From Sporosarcina luteola (GTDB taxonomy: Bacteria > Bacillota > Bacilli > Bacillales_A > Planococcaceae), in the NCBI RefSeq assembly GCF_023715245.1, contig NZ_JAMBNV010000002.1:124001-188000 (forward strand): a stretch of DNA of 64,000 nucleotides, written 5' to 3'. Positions 24,545 to 32,974 of this stretch are shown here, in pieces (position 1 is the stretch's first letter; every line of letters begins with the position of its first letter). The notes below the pieces were generated by a model. It saw only the letters and a program-made list of their open reading frames with translations, was not told the DNA's origin and did not search any database. The translations under genes and the position numbers were made by a program.

Positions 24545-25549
24545 TCAAATGAACTTCCCGATGATTTCCTTCACCGTTCCCTCCGCTGTTTCATGGACGT
24601 TCTCCCCCGCCCAAAGCGACATGAACTCCGGTTTTCCGAGCTTTGCCGCTTCACTCCGGATTTTTTTCGTCAAATCGTTTTGGTATGGGTAAGGGGCGAT
24701 AGGGACGCTTGCGGTCATGTCTATGAACTCGTTACGGATGCCCCTTGCCGATTTTCCGGAGAAAGCTTTTGTCAGCACTGTGCTATTGCCGCCAGCTGCC
24801 AAGACGGCTTCTTTATAGAGCGGATGCGCACCACTTTCTTCTGCTACTAGCAGTGCGGTACCAATTTGGACGGCTGCCGCTCCGCGGGAGAGTTGAAGTT
24901 CGAGATGCTCTTTGTTAGCGATTCCACCAGCCGCAATGATTGGAATGCCGACAGCCTCGGCGATCGAAGGCAATAATTCCGCTAGTGACACAAGCTCTTC
25001 CCCGATGAATGAACCACGATGTCCTCCGGCTTCACTGCCTTGTGCGACAACCGCATTCACCCCTGCATCTTCTACAGCAATTGCTTCTTCTTTCGTCGTC
25101 GCTGTCCCAATCAGCAATACCCCCGCATTCTTGAGTTTCTGAATCGTCAGTGGATCTGGAATCCCAAATGTAAATGAGCAGATCGGTACACGCTCTTCAA
25201 TAATGACATCCACTTGCTCGTCAAAATCCGATTCCGACAATGGCGCCTTCCAAAACGGCATGCCGAGTCTCTTGCCGATTGGCTGCAGTCCTAAATACGC
25301 TTGTCGCAGAAGGTCTTGATTCATTTCGACATCTTCTGGAACGAACAGATTGACTGAAAACGGTTTATCTGTGAGCTTTTTGACCTCGCGAATGAAATCC
25401 CGCGTAGCTTCTCCGGATAAATACCCTGCACCTACTGAACCTAAAATACCCGCATTTGATGATGCCGCCACGAATTCCGGCGTCGTGACACCCGCCATTG
25501 GAGCTTGGATGATTGGATGTTGAATTCCTAACGTTTCTGTAAAGGTCAT
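24545..25549 (-). CDS. Nitronate monooxygenase / FabK-like flavin oxidoreductase
   Basis: 334 residues. TIM-barrel FMN protein: QAPMAGVTTPEFVAASS at the N-terminus, AQGSEAGGHRG near residue 170 (the loop with the likely catalytic His) and PIIAAGGIANKEHL for phosphate binding. These identify the class I nitronate monooxygenase group, which oxidises alkyl nitronates. A FabK-type enoyl reductase role is less likely, because no fatty-acid genes are adjacent. It overlaps the small membrane protein gene upstream by 4 nt. Confidence 0.88.
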   Translation of the reverse strand: MTFTETLGIQHPIIQAPMAGVTTPEFVAASSNAGILGSVGAGYLSGEATRDFIREVKKLTDKPFSVNLFVPEDVEMNQDLLRQAYLGLQPIGKRLGMPFWKAPLSESDFDEQVDVIIEERVPICSFTFGIPDPLTIQKLKNAGVLLIGTATTKEEAIAVEDAGVNAVVAQGSEAGGHRGSFIGEELVSLAELLPSIAEAVGIPIIAAGGIANKEHLELQLSRGAAAVQIGTALLVAEESGAHPLYKEAVLAAGGNSTVLTKAFSGKSARGIRNEFIDMTASVPIAPYPYQNDLTKKIRSEAAKLGKPEFMSLWAGENVHETAEGTVKEIIGKFI

Positions 25550-25785
25550 GATTCCACTCTCCTTCTCTCATACCGATGAAATAAATACATGATCACTAAG
25601 GGAATAACCGGGAAAAGCGCCACTAGTTTAAATGCATTGTTGGCACCGAGGAAATATAAGGCGATCGGTAAAGAAGTGAAAAAGCTAATAAGCAATGAAG
25701 TTTTAGACTTGGTAAACAGTCCAAAAAAGAACGTAAGAAACGAAATGATTAATGAAGCCTGCCATAGGACGACGATCAAGTTCAT
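25546..25785 (-). CDS. Small membrane protein upstream of the flavoprotein
   Basis: 79 residues with three hydrophobic segments and a basic C-terminus (FHRYERRRVES). GGAGGGA precedes ATG 25785, and its stop overlaps the next start (ATGA), which supports translation. No recognised family or function. Confidence 0.7.
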   Translation of the reverse strand: MNLIVVLWQASLIISFLTFFFGLFTKSKTSLLISFFTSLPIALYFLGANNAFKLVALFPVIPLVIMYLFHRYERRRVES

Positions 25786-25814
25786 GCAATCCCTCCTAGT
25801 TTATGAGCTCCCAC

Positions 25815-26963
25815 TTACTTCCCAACTGGCACATACCCCGTCTTCTCCACAATTTCTTGCCCTTCATCCGACAAGATCCACGCTATGAACGCATCGACAT
25901 GCGGGTTGTCGCTTCCCGCCGTCACAGCATAAAATTCATTCGTTATTGGATATTCTCCTGACCTGATAGTATCGGTGTTCGGTTCGACACCATTCACGCT
26001 AAGCAGGCGAATTCTATTGTTTTTCACCATCTGTGTCGAGTAGTACCTGAATGTGTAGCCGATTGCGTTTTTATGATTTTTATAGTCGGACACTTCGCCG
26101 ATGACCGTGCCCATGAGTGACATGACATCCTCTGTCGGCGGCTTCATAATTGGTGTGAGGCCCATGAAGTTTCGCAGCGCAGTTTGACTGCCACTATTTT
26201 CGGGTCGTTGAAATGCACGGATTTCATTGTCTTTTCCACCGACATCTTTCCAATTCGTAATCTTCCCTGAGTAAATCCCTTTAATTTCATTCTCGGTCAA
26301 GCTTTCCACCGAGTTCTTGGAATTGACGAAGAAAACGAATGCCTCCTTCCCGATCGGTGTCAGCTTCAGCTCCTTGCCCGCACTTTCCGCTTGGTTCAGC
26401 TGCGTTGTAGACGGTCCCAAAACGAAAATGATATCCACTTTTCCGTTAATCAAGTTCGTATAGGCAGCTTCAGTCCGATTCGACATCACTTCGCTGTCAT
26501 AAGGTTGGTACTCTTTTTCAGGATAAACGGCTTGTGCGAATGACGCGTAAATTGGATAAAGCGCCGTCGCCCCATCGATAATCGGCAAGTCTTCCTCGAT
26601 GTGCAAATTTGCAGGCTCATCTAAAAATACGGCCTTCGTTCTCTTTTCAAACGGTTGATATACAGCTAATTCAACTTGGCCATCGGTAATGACTGGACGT
26701 GTTTTGTCATAGACGGCCGGTATGGTGAACAGAAGCGATACAGCGATGAGAGCCGTTACTCCGATCCAGAAATGCTTTTTATAGTTGAACAGTTCAAAGC
26801 GCGCCATGACAAGCATTGCACCGAATGATATGTATGCCGCGATGACGAGCGGTACAAAAAAACCCTTATTTGAAATGTATAATAAAAACGCTGCGAAGCC
26901 CGCAAATGGAAATACTAATGCCCATATGAATAAAACTGACAATATGCCCCAAATCGTTTTCAA
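25815..26963 (-). CDS. Membrane-anchored PstS-like substrate-binding protein
   Basis: 382 residues from TTG 26963 with AGGAGGG 6-7 nt upstream. Residues 1-85 hold three membrane helices. The rest is a PstS-like binding domain: DGATALYPIYASFAQ, FQRPENSGSQTALRNFMG and VGKDN-like glycine loops, with the TALYP and SGSQT phosphate-binding regions recognisable. Usual PstS proteins are lipoproteins; here the anchor is a multi-helix domain and no lipobox is present. It may bind phosphate or serve as a sensor. No transporter genes are adjacent. Confidence 0.82.
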   Translation of the reverse strand: MKTIWGILSVLFIWALVFPFAGFAAFLLYISNKGFFVPLVIAAYISFGAMLVMARFELFNYKKHFWIGVTALIAVSLLFTIPAVYDKTRPVITDGQVELAVYQPFEKRTKAVFLDEPANLHIEEDLPIIDGATALYPIYASFAQAVYPEKEYQPYDSEVMSNRTEAAYTNLINGKVDIIFVLGPSTTQLNQAESAGKELKLTPIGKEAFVFFVNSKNSVESLTENEIKGIYSGKITNWKDVGGKDNEIRAFQRPENSGSQTALRNFMGLTPIMKPPTEDVMSLMGTVIGEVSDYKNHKNAIGYTFRYYSTQMVKNNRIRLLSVNGVEPNTDTIRSGEYPITNEFYAVTAGSDNPHVDAFIAWILSDEGQEIVEKTGYVPVGK

Positions 26964-27049
26964 CCTATTCCCTCCTCGCAATCTCTCTTTTGTTTAGTAT
27001 ACATTATTCCGAATATAAAAAAGGCGCTGAAATACACCTGAATAAACTT

Positions 27050-27098
27050 TCCGACAGAGGGTAAAAGATAATGAGAATGATTTGAGGAGGTTTTCTAT
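27050..27098 (+). promoter_or_regulatory. Catalase leader with Fur/PerR-like site
   Basis: AGATAATGAGAATGA at about 27067-27081 partly resembles the 7-1-7 boxes of the Fur family (9 of 15 positions match PerR, fewer match Fur). It lies just before the AGGAGG of the catalase gene. Peroxide control of katA by PerR is usual in Bacillales; this particular site is only a candidate. Confidence 0.3.
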
Positions 27099-28745
27099 TT
27101 GGCAGAGAACAAAGATGTGAATGTTACAAATGGCCAAGACGTGACACGTGAGACGTTGACAACGCGGCAGGGCCATCCTGTGACAGATAACCAAAATATC
27201 CGTACGATCGGCAATCGCGGGGCAGCTACGCTTGAGAATTATCATTTCATTGAAAAGATTTCACATTTCGACCGCGAAGAGATACCCGAGCGAGTGGTAC
27301 ATGCAAGGGGAACCGGAGCATTTGGATACTTTGAATCGTACGGTACAGTCGGTGACGAACCAGTAGAGAAGTACACGCGTGCGAAAGTATTCTCGGGTGC
27401 CGGGAAGAGAACGCCGCTGATGGTTCGCTTCTCCACAGTGGCAGGTGCGAAGGATTCGCCGGAAACGGCACGCGACCCAAGGGGCTTTGCGGTAAAAATG
27501 TACACGGAAGACGGCAACTGGGACTTAGTCGGAAACAACCTGAAAATCTTCTTTATCCGCGATGCGATGAAATTCCCTGATATGATTCATGCGTTTAAAG
27601 CTGATCCAGCGTCGAATGTGCCAAGTCCTCAGCGGATGTTCGATTTCGTTTCCCGTTCACCTGAAGCGACCCATATGATCACGTTCCTATTTTCCCCATG
27701 GGGCATACCAGCTACATACCGCCACATGCAGGGCTCTGGCGTCAACACTTACAAATGGGTGAATGATAAAGGCGAAGCTGTATTGGTGAAGTACCACTGG
27801 GAGCCGAAGCAAGGGATCCGCAACTTGACTCAAGAAGAGGCTAACGATATTCAAGCGAAGAACGTCGGCCATGCAACACAGGATTTATATGAGGCAATTG
27901 AGCGGGGAGATTATCCGGAGTGGGAGCTATTCGTGCAGATCATGGAAGATGATTACCATCCTGAACTCGATTTCGATCCGCTCGATGATACGAAGCTATG
28001 GCCGGAGGAGAAGTTTCCATGGCTGCCGGTAGGTAAGATGGTCCTTGATCGAAATCCTGAAGATTTCCACGCAGAGATTGAACAAGCGGCCTTTGGTACG
28101 GGGGTTCTCGTCGACGGGATGGATTTCTCGGATGATAAAATGCTGCAAGGACGGACTTTCTCATACTCAGATACGCAGCGCTATCGTATAGGCGCGAACT
28201 ATCTGAAATTGCCTGTAAATGCACCAAAGGTTCCTGTCCGGACGAATCAGAAACGCGGTCAAATGGCTATCCATGACGCGAAAGAGTCTGGAGATTTGCA
28301 TATCAACTATGAACCATCGATGCTCGGCGGCTATCAGGAAAAAAGCGAGGATATTCGTACACCGCATCAACCCATCTATAATGCAGCAGCAATGAGTGCA
28401 CCAATCGATCGCCCGAACAATTATGGTCAAGCCGGCCACACATATCGCAGCTTTGAAGATTGGGAGCGCGATGAATTGATTAAGAACCTATCCGAAGCGC
28501 TGGCGATCTGTGACAAACGAATTCAAGACGCCATGATCGATCACTTCACGCAAGCCGATGAAGACTATGGCAAACGCGTGAAGGAAGGTATAGAAAGGGT
28601 AATGAAAGAAATCCAAGAAATGAAAACGGACAATAAGATTCCGGGCCGTGAATCTGGCCTATCGAAATATGGCCAAGGGACAGTAGCTGCGAACGAGGCA
28701 ACAGATGATGCTGTGAAGGAAAGCCATAAAGCTGATCCATATTAA
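27099..28745 (+). CDS. katA: Monofunctional heme catalase
   Basis: 548 residues from TTG 27099 with AGGAGG upstream. The catalytic His region is [14 protein letters not shown], the Asn region is [15 protein letters not shown], and the proximal Tyr lies in [17 protein letters not shown]. These are the conserved clade III-type catalase segments. It converts hydrogen peroxide to water and oxygen in the cytoplasm. Monocistronic, with a strong terminator downstream. Confidence 0.95.
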   Translation: MAENKDVNVTNGQDVTRETLTTRQGHPVTDNQNIRTIGNRGAATLENYHFIEKISHFDREEIPERVVHARGTGAFGYFESYGTVGDEPVEKYTRAKVFSGAGKRTPLMVRFSTVAGAKDSPETARDPRGFAVKMYTEDGNWDLVGNNLKIFFIRDAMKFPDMIHAFKADPASNVPSPQRMFDFVSRSPEATHMITFLFSPWGIPATYRHMQGSGVNTYKWVNDKGEAVLVKYHWEPKQGIRNLTQEEANDIQAKNVGHATQDLYEAIERGDYPEWELFVQIMEDDYHPELDFDPLDDTKLWPEEKFPWLPVGKMVLDRNPEDFHAEIEQAAFGTGVLVDGMDFSDDKMLQGRTFSYSDTQRYRIGANYLKLPVNAPKVPVRTNQKRGQMAIHDAKESGDLHINYEPSMLGGYQEKSEDIRTPHQPIYNAAAMSAPIDRPNNYGQAGHTYRSFEDWERDELIKNLSEALAICDKRIQDAMIDHFTQADEDYGKRVKEGIERVMKEIQEMKTDNKIPGRESGLSKYGQGTVAANEATDDAVKESHKADPY

Positions 28746-28749
28746 AATG

Positions 28750-28790
28750 AAAGAGGGACGAGCCTGATGTAGGCTGCGTCCCTTTATTGC
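28750..28790 (+). terminator. Terminator of katA
   Basis: GAGGGACGAGCCT and AGGCTGCGTCCCTT form a long stem with a GATGT loop and one mismatch, followed by TTATTG. It lies just after the stop codon. Confidence 0.8.
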
Positions 28791-28793
28791 GAT

Positions 28794-28988
28794 TCATTCC
28801 AAAATATCGCTGACCCTGCCGACTTGTCCGTCCTCGAGCCGTACTTTAATGCCATGCGGATGGAAGCTCGAGTTTGTCAATAAATCCTTGACGACCCCTT
28901 CCGTCTTCACGCCTGTGCGTTGGTCCTTTTTCAGGATGACTGCGACCTTACTTCCTGGCTTCACATCACTTCGATTACGTCCGTCCAT
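28794..28988 (-). CDS. ywbE: YwbE family protein
   Basis: 64 residues. The whole sequence fits the YwbE/DUF2196 family: VKPGSKVAVILKKDQRTG, then HPHGIKVRLEDGQVGRV. The fold is SH3-like; function unknown. Its start overlaps the stop of the methyltransferase gene by one base. Confidence 0.9.
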   Translation of the reverse strand: MDGRNRSDVKPGSKVAVILKKDQRTGVKTEGVVKDLLTNSSFHPHGIKVRLEDGQVGRVSDILE

Positions 28989-29596
28989 TAGTTCGCTTCC
29001 TCTCTCTTTTGAAAAATGCTTTGTACAACATGGGCCGTTCCAGTGTGAAGCTGTCCTTCGTCGCGGTTCACTTCACCTACGTGGAAATGTTTAATGAAAT
29101 AGCCATCGAACTTTTCCAAGATGTCCGCCGGATCCGCAAGCATCGCCTCATCACGTGGTCCACCTGTGCCGTATCGGAGTTGCTCTTTCGTATATAACTC
29201 ACTCACATAAAAGCCGCCGACTTTCAGCGCCTTTTGAATGCCAGTCATCGTTTTTTCCATGACATCCTTTGGAAAATGACCGAAAATGTGAACGATTGCA
29301 TCCCACTGCTCCTCTTCCCAATCCACTTGCGCCAAGTCGCGAAGCTCCGTCTTCACGGCAACCCCTTTTTCATTCGCCAATTGCTGTGTCTTATCGAGCC
29401 CGGCCTGCGCATAGTCCCATGCAGTCACATCAAATCCGAGGGATGCCAAGTAGACGGCATTGCGCCCCTCCCCTTCCGCGATGCAAAGCACTTTTCCTTT
29501 TGGCAGCACGTGAGCAGCTTCCACGACAAACTGATTCGGCTCTTTTCCGTATATGTACTCTTTTGTAGAAAATCGCTCATGCCAAAAATTTGTCAT
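28988..29596 (-). CDS. SAM-dependent methyltransferase (TehB-like)
   Basis: 202 residues. GKVLCIAEGEGRNAVYLAS is motif I and VTAWDYAQAGLDK motif II of class I methyltransferases in the TehB/SAM-dependent group; WDAIVHIFGHFP is motif IV. Substrate unknown. AGGAACGG precedes ATG 29596. Co-transcribed with ywbE. Confidence 0.9.
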   Translation of the reverse strand: MTNFWHERFSTKEYIYGKEPNQFVVEAAHVLPKGKVLCIAEGEGRNAVYLASLGFDVTAWDYAQAGLDKTQQLANEKGVAVKTELRDLAQVDWEEEQWDAIVHIFGHFPKDVMEKTMTGIQKALKVGGFYVSELYTKEQLRYGTGGPRDEAMLADPADILEKFDGYFIKHFHVGEVNRDEGQLHTGTAHVVQSIFQKREEAN

Positions 29597-29666
29597 TAGC
29601 TATCCGTTCCTTTCATGACGATTTCCCTAAGTTTATCACAACCTGTCCTCGGCATGGCCATCCGTA

Positions 29667-29724
29667 CACCGAGCAGATAGGTTATCACCGACTTAAGCGG
29701 GTTTACCACCGATTCTCCTCAATT
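29667..29724. repeat. 20-bp-type tandem array, family B, three units
   Basis: CACCG starts at 29667, 29686 and 29707 (steps of 19 and 21). The second and third units read GTTATCACCGACTTAAGCGG and GTTTACCACCGATTCTCCTC. The array lies between divergent genes (methyltransferase and ECF sigma). The same family recurs at 35143-35222. Confidence 0.7.
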
Positions 29725-29916
29725 AACTTCATTTACACAAAAAAACTCACACAAAATTCCTGGAAATGAAATTTCCTTGCGAGTAGACCCGTTATACTTA
29801 ATGAAACACTAATCGACATGCGCATGTCTGTTTGAATGATTTATTATGATTTAGTTCAGATTCGTTACCGATTTTCAGAGTTTGCGTCTAAGTAAATAAC
29901 AAGTGAGGTGAACGAT

Positions 29917-30429
29917 TTGTCCAGTGAAGCGTGGTTTGATGAACATTATGATGCCGTTTACAGTTACATCCTCATGCTCGTGAAAGATTCCCATACAGCC
30001 GAGGACTTGTCCCAGGAGACGTTTATGAAGGTAGTTCGGAATGCACATCAATTCAAGGGGGACTCCCACGTCAAAACTTGGATTTTCCGTATCGCCTACA
30101 CGACGACGATAAGTTATTTCAGAAAGAAGAATCCCATTACGCTTTATTTTGATTTATATGCTCACAGCGCCAAGCACGAACGATCGCCGGAAGAAATTGT
30201 CCTTCTTAATTCACAGCAAAAGCAATTTTACGAAGCGCTTAACCAGCTGAAGCCAAGTTACCAGCAAGTGATCATACTGCGGAAGATCCAAGACTTTTCG
30301 ACAAAAGATACGTCAGCGATCCTTAAGTGGTCAGAAGGAAAAGTGAAGATGAGTTTGTCGAGGGCGCTTGTCGCGTTCAAAAAGGAATTAGAGAAAGGTG
30401 GTTTTACGAATGAAACGCTTAACCGATGA
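29917..30429 (+). CDS. ECF RNA polymerase sigma factor
   Basis: 170 residues from TTG 29917, with GAGGTG 6 nt upstream. Region 2 is YILMLVKDSHTAEDLSQET and VKTWIFRIAYTTTISYF; region 4 is LKPSYQQVIILRKIQDFS followed by the helix-turn-helix WSEGKVKMSLSRALVAF. Related to the SigX/SigV group. The next gene starts inside its 3' end and encodes a membrane protein, as expected for a sigma/anti-sigma pair. Confidence 0.92.
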   Translation: MSSEAWFDEHYDAVYSYILMLVKDSHTAEDLSQETFMKVVRNAHQFKGDSHVKTWIFRIAYTTTISYFRKKNPITLYFDLYAHSAKHERSPEEIVLLNSQQKQFYEALNQLKPSYQQVIILRKIQDFSTKDTSAILKWSEGKVKMSLSRALVAFKKELEKGGFTNETLNR

Positions 30430-31207
30430 TGATATAGCGCAGGAGCTGGTAAAGCTTGGTCATGCGTTTAAACCTTCTTCCATACAGAAGGAGAATATAC
30501 GGCGGAGTATCTTTGCATCAGCCCGCCCTAAGAAAGTGTTTCGTAATACATTGCTCCCTACCTTTATCTCCCTTATCGTTCTACTATCGGTCGGTGTCGG
30601 ATTGTTTGTCATCATTGGCGAATCGGAATTAACGACAGGAGTAATCACCGATAACATAACACCGGAGCGTTTGGAAGCTGCTCCACAAAATGAACAGACA
30701 TTTTTGATTGAATGGGGATCCGATTCAATGGATAGGGGAAATCACGATTTCTATACCCTTGAGCACGGGCAGCTTGTCGTTTCAACTGATTTCGATGAGT
30801 TGCAGCGGGGGCAAGCTGTTTATTATCATATGCCACCTTCCGTCATTGCCAAGAATTCGGCAGTTCCTGAAATGTATATCGGAAGAGTCGTCGGATTACC
30901 CGGTGAAACGGTAGAAATTAAAGGCGGTCAAGTGTATATTGACGGAAAGAGACTTGATACGTTCTATGGCAAAGCAACAATGCACGGCTTAAGCGAGGAG
31001 GAGTATTTCAATACGGTTGCGAGCAGTCGAATTGTAGATGAACAATCGATAAGGGAATACTTCAATATGGACATGGCAGCCGTAACTGTGGAGGAAAATA
31101 CAGTGTTCATTCTCGTTGATCAATGGTGGCGTGGATACGATAGCCGCGAGTATGGTCCTTTGCCGATCGGAGAGATTGAAGGGATCATTATCGGGACTGC
31201 TGAGTAA
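30410..31207 (+). CDS. Putative anti-sigma factor with degenerate signal-peptidase domain
   Basis: 265 residues from ATG 30410 (AAGGTGG upstream), overlapping the sigma gene by 20 nt. A cytoplasmic region (1-45) is followed by one membrane helix (about 46-70) and an outer domain. That domain carries type I signal-peptidase boxes: SDSMDRG (box B), GRVVGLPGETVEIKGG (box D) and WRGYDSREYGPLP (box E). In box D the catalytic Lys (usually KRVIGLPGD) is Gly, so peptidase activity is unlikely. Topology and position suggest it restrains the sigma factor and senses a signal outside the membrane; this is inference. Confidence 0.72.
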   Translation: MKRLTDDDIAQELVKLGHAFKPSSIQKENIRRSIFASARPKKVFRNTLLPTFISLIVLLSVGVGLFVIIGESELTTGVITDNITPERLEAAPQNEQTFLIEWGSDSMDRGNHDFYTLEHGQLVVSTDFDELQRGQAVYYHMPPSVIAKNSAVPEMYIGRVVGLPGETVEIKGGQVYIDGKRLDTFYGKATMHGLSEEEYFNTVASSRIVDEQSIREYFNMDMAAVTVEENTVFILVDQWWRGYDSREYGPLPIGEIEGIIIGTAE

Positions 31208-31235
31208 TAAGATAGTTTATTGAACAAATAAAAAT

Positions 31236-31275
31236 ACAGAGCAGAATGGCTGAAGTGCCCTATCTGCTCTGTTTT
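31236..31275. terminator. Shared terminator after the sigma/anti-sigma operon
   Basis: ACAGAGCAGA (31236-31245) and TCTGCTCTGT (31263-31272) form a perfect 10-bp stem, followed by TTTTATTA on the plus strand and TATTTTTATTT on the minus strand. Confidence 0.85.
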
Positions 31276-31277
31276 TA

Positions 31278-31835
31278 TTAACCAACTTTTCTATCCAACC
31301 AACTGTCCCTCGTCAATTTCATATTATTCGAATCAATCCATTCGCCTTCAAATTCCAGATCATTTTCATCAACACTCTCTACTACAAAGCCAAGCTTTTC
31401 ATACACATGCTTTGCCCTGGGATTGAAATTAAAAACACTTAAGGTAAGTTCGTTAATTGTCGTGGTTTGAAATATGTAACTAATGATAAGCTGAGTGGCC
31501 TCCGTTCCTAATCCCCGATTCCTTCCCCTCGGACCAATTAGAATCCTGAAATTCATACTATGATTCTTCTCATCGTATAGATTTACCACTGCCTCACCAA
31601 CAAAGATGCCCTGAGATGAGTCAACAATCGCCAAATCCAAGCGATCCACTTGTTCATTCCTAGTTTGGTACCAATTTCGAGTAAAATCCCAGTCAATTTC
31701 ATTTGTGCTTCCTGTCAGTTTAAGTACTTCGGGGTCCTGTAAACATTCCTCTATGAAAGGGAAGTCCTCTTCCTTATAAGGTCTGAGGATAACTTTCTCC
31801 CCTTCTATAAGAGGTTTATGCCGTAGATCTATCAT
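31278..31835 (-). CDS. GNAT family N-acetyltransferase
   Basis: 185 residues from ATG 31835 (AGGAGTG upstream). RILIGPRGRNRGLGTEATQ is motif A, and FNPRAKHVYEKLGFVVE the last part of the fold, close to the SpeG/RimL-like group. Substrate unknown. It lies downstream of the HAD phosphatase gene in the same direction. Confidence 0.87.
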   Translation of the reverse strand: MIDLRHKPLIEGEKVILRPYKEEDFPFIEECLQDPEVLKLTGSTNEIDWDFTRNWYQTRNEQVDRLDLAIVDSSQGIFVGEAVVNLYDEKNHSMNFRILIGPRGRNRGLGTEATQLIISYIFQTTTINELTLSVFNFNPRAKHVYEKLGFVVESVDENDLEFEGEWIDSNNMKLTRDSWLDRKVG

Positions 31836-31858
31836 TTTATTCACACTCCTAACTGTCC

Positions 31859-32506
31859 TCACTTTAAGATCTTTTTTAACTCCAGTAAGTCGTCAATTAT
31901 GATATCCGCCTGTGCAAGTTCGTCTTCCTTTGCGAAATCGAAGTTGCAACCAATAGCGAGTAAACCGTTATCTTTCGCTGCGTTTATATCCGATAATCGA
32001 TCACCTACTACCGCTCCGTTTGTAATGCCATACTTTTGTACAATACTCCGGACTAAGTGCGATTTGTTCATAGAGTCAATTTGCTCGATACTAAAGGTCT
32101 CTGTCACCCATCGATCCAATCGATAATAGCTCACTATGGCTTCGAGGTAACCAATTAACCCATTACTTGCTATGTAGATTGAGCATTGGTTCTTTTTCAA
32201 GTAACTGAAGAGTTCCTTGACACCGGGGTATAAAGCTCCGTTTCCATCTCTTATATTTTCAAGTAATCTTTCAAGAAAATATCCATCCGTTAGTTCTCTA
32301 TCTTCCTTAGAATGAGTGGGCATCAATGTTTCCCAAACTACCGGCAAAGGAACACCCATAATCTCACGGTACTTCTCAATCGGTGTGGCGCCGTTCCAAT
32401 TATCCATTGACCGTAAGTGTTCAAAGGTCTCATTAAGGGCTAATTCCAGGATTCTATCTGTTTGAAAAAGTGTGCCATCCATATCGAATATAAAAGACTG
32501 TATCAT
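31859..32506 (-). CDS. HAD-superfamily phosphatase
   Basis: 215 residues from ATG 32506 (GGGAGAG upstream). FIFDMDGTLFQTD is motif I with the nucleophile Asp, IYIASNG motif II, and VVGDRLSDINAAKDNG motif IV. A cap domain lies between motifs I and II. It resembles phosphoglycolate phosphatase-like enzymes (Gph/PpaX group) but the substrate is unknown. Confidence 0.9.
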   Translation of the reverse strand: MIQSFIFDMDGTLFQTDRILELALNETFEHLRSMDNWNGATPIEKYREIMGVPLPVVWETLMPTHSKEDRELTDGYFLERLLENIRDGNGALYPGVKELFSYLKKNQCSIYIASNGLIGYLEAIVSYYRLDRWVTETFSIEQIDSMNKSHLVRSIVQKYGITNGAVVGDRLSDINAAKDNGLLAIGCNFDFAKEDELAQADIIIDDLLELKKILK

Positions 32507-32549
32507 ATCCACTCTCCCATACAATGTATAGTTTGGTTGGCCGAAGAGA

Positions 32550-32900
32550 TCACTGTGCCTTCCATTCTACAGTCGATGTTATCGCTTCATTTTCAACCTC
32601 TAAAATGTATTCCTTCAATACGTGTTCCCGTCCACCGTGCTTTGCATACCAGTCCTTCACACGCCCTACATGAGCATGATCATTTCTTATCTTGGTTTCG
32701 ATCTCAACATAATCTTCATAGCTGTCATATTCCCATATAGCAAAGATCTCGACAGTATTGTCCTCATTTTCCTTCATCCAACGGCCAATTAATCGAGAAC
32801 CGTGTTTAAGCTGGTTAGGCAAGTTGGTGTTACTGAAATGTTGATTAAAGATCCCTACAAATTCTTTTTTCACAGTATAAAATTTTCTCCGATAAAACAT
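32550..32900 (-). CDS. NIPSNAP-family protein
   Basis: 116 residues from ATG 32900, with GAGGGGG upstream; the longer frame has no ribosome site. The dimeric alpha/beta barrel pattern is visible: FYRRKFYTVKKEF, LIGRWM, VEIFAIWEYDSYEDY and VKDWYAKHGG. Function unknown. Confidence 0.78.
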   Translation of the reverse strand: MFYRRKFYTVKKEFVGIFNQHFSNTNLPNQLKHGSRLIGRWMKENEDNTVEIFAIWEYDSYEDYVEIETKIRNDHAHVGRVKDWYAKHGGREHVLKEYILEVENEAITSTVEWKAQ

Positions 32901-32974
32901 AGTATCCCCCCTCTTACTGAAAAGAAGATAACAGACAATCAGCACCCTGTTATCTTCCTCCAAATACATTTTTA

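Noticed and set aside
24545-25549. FabK enoyl-ACP reductase
   Set aside because: The GSEAGGHRG motif and absence of fatty-acid genes fit nitronate monooxygenase better.
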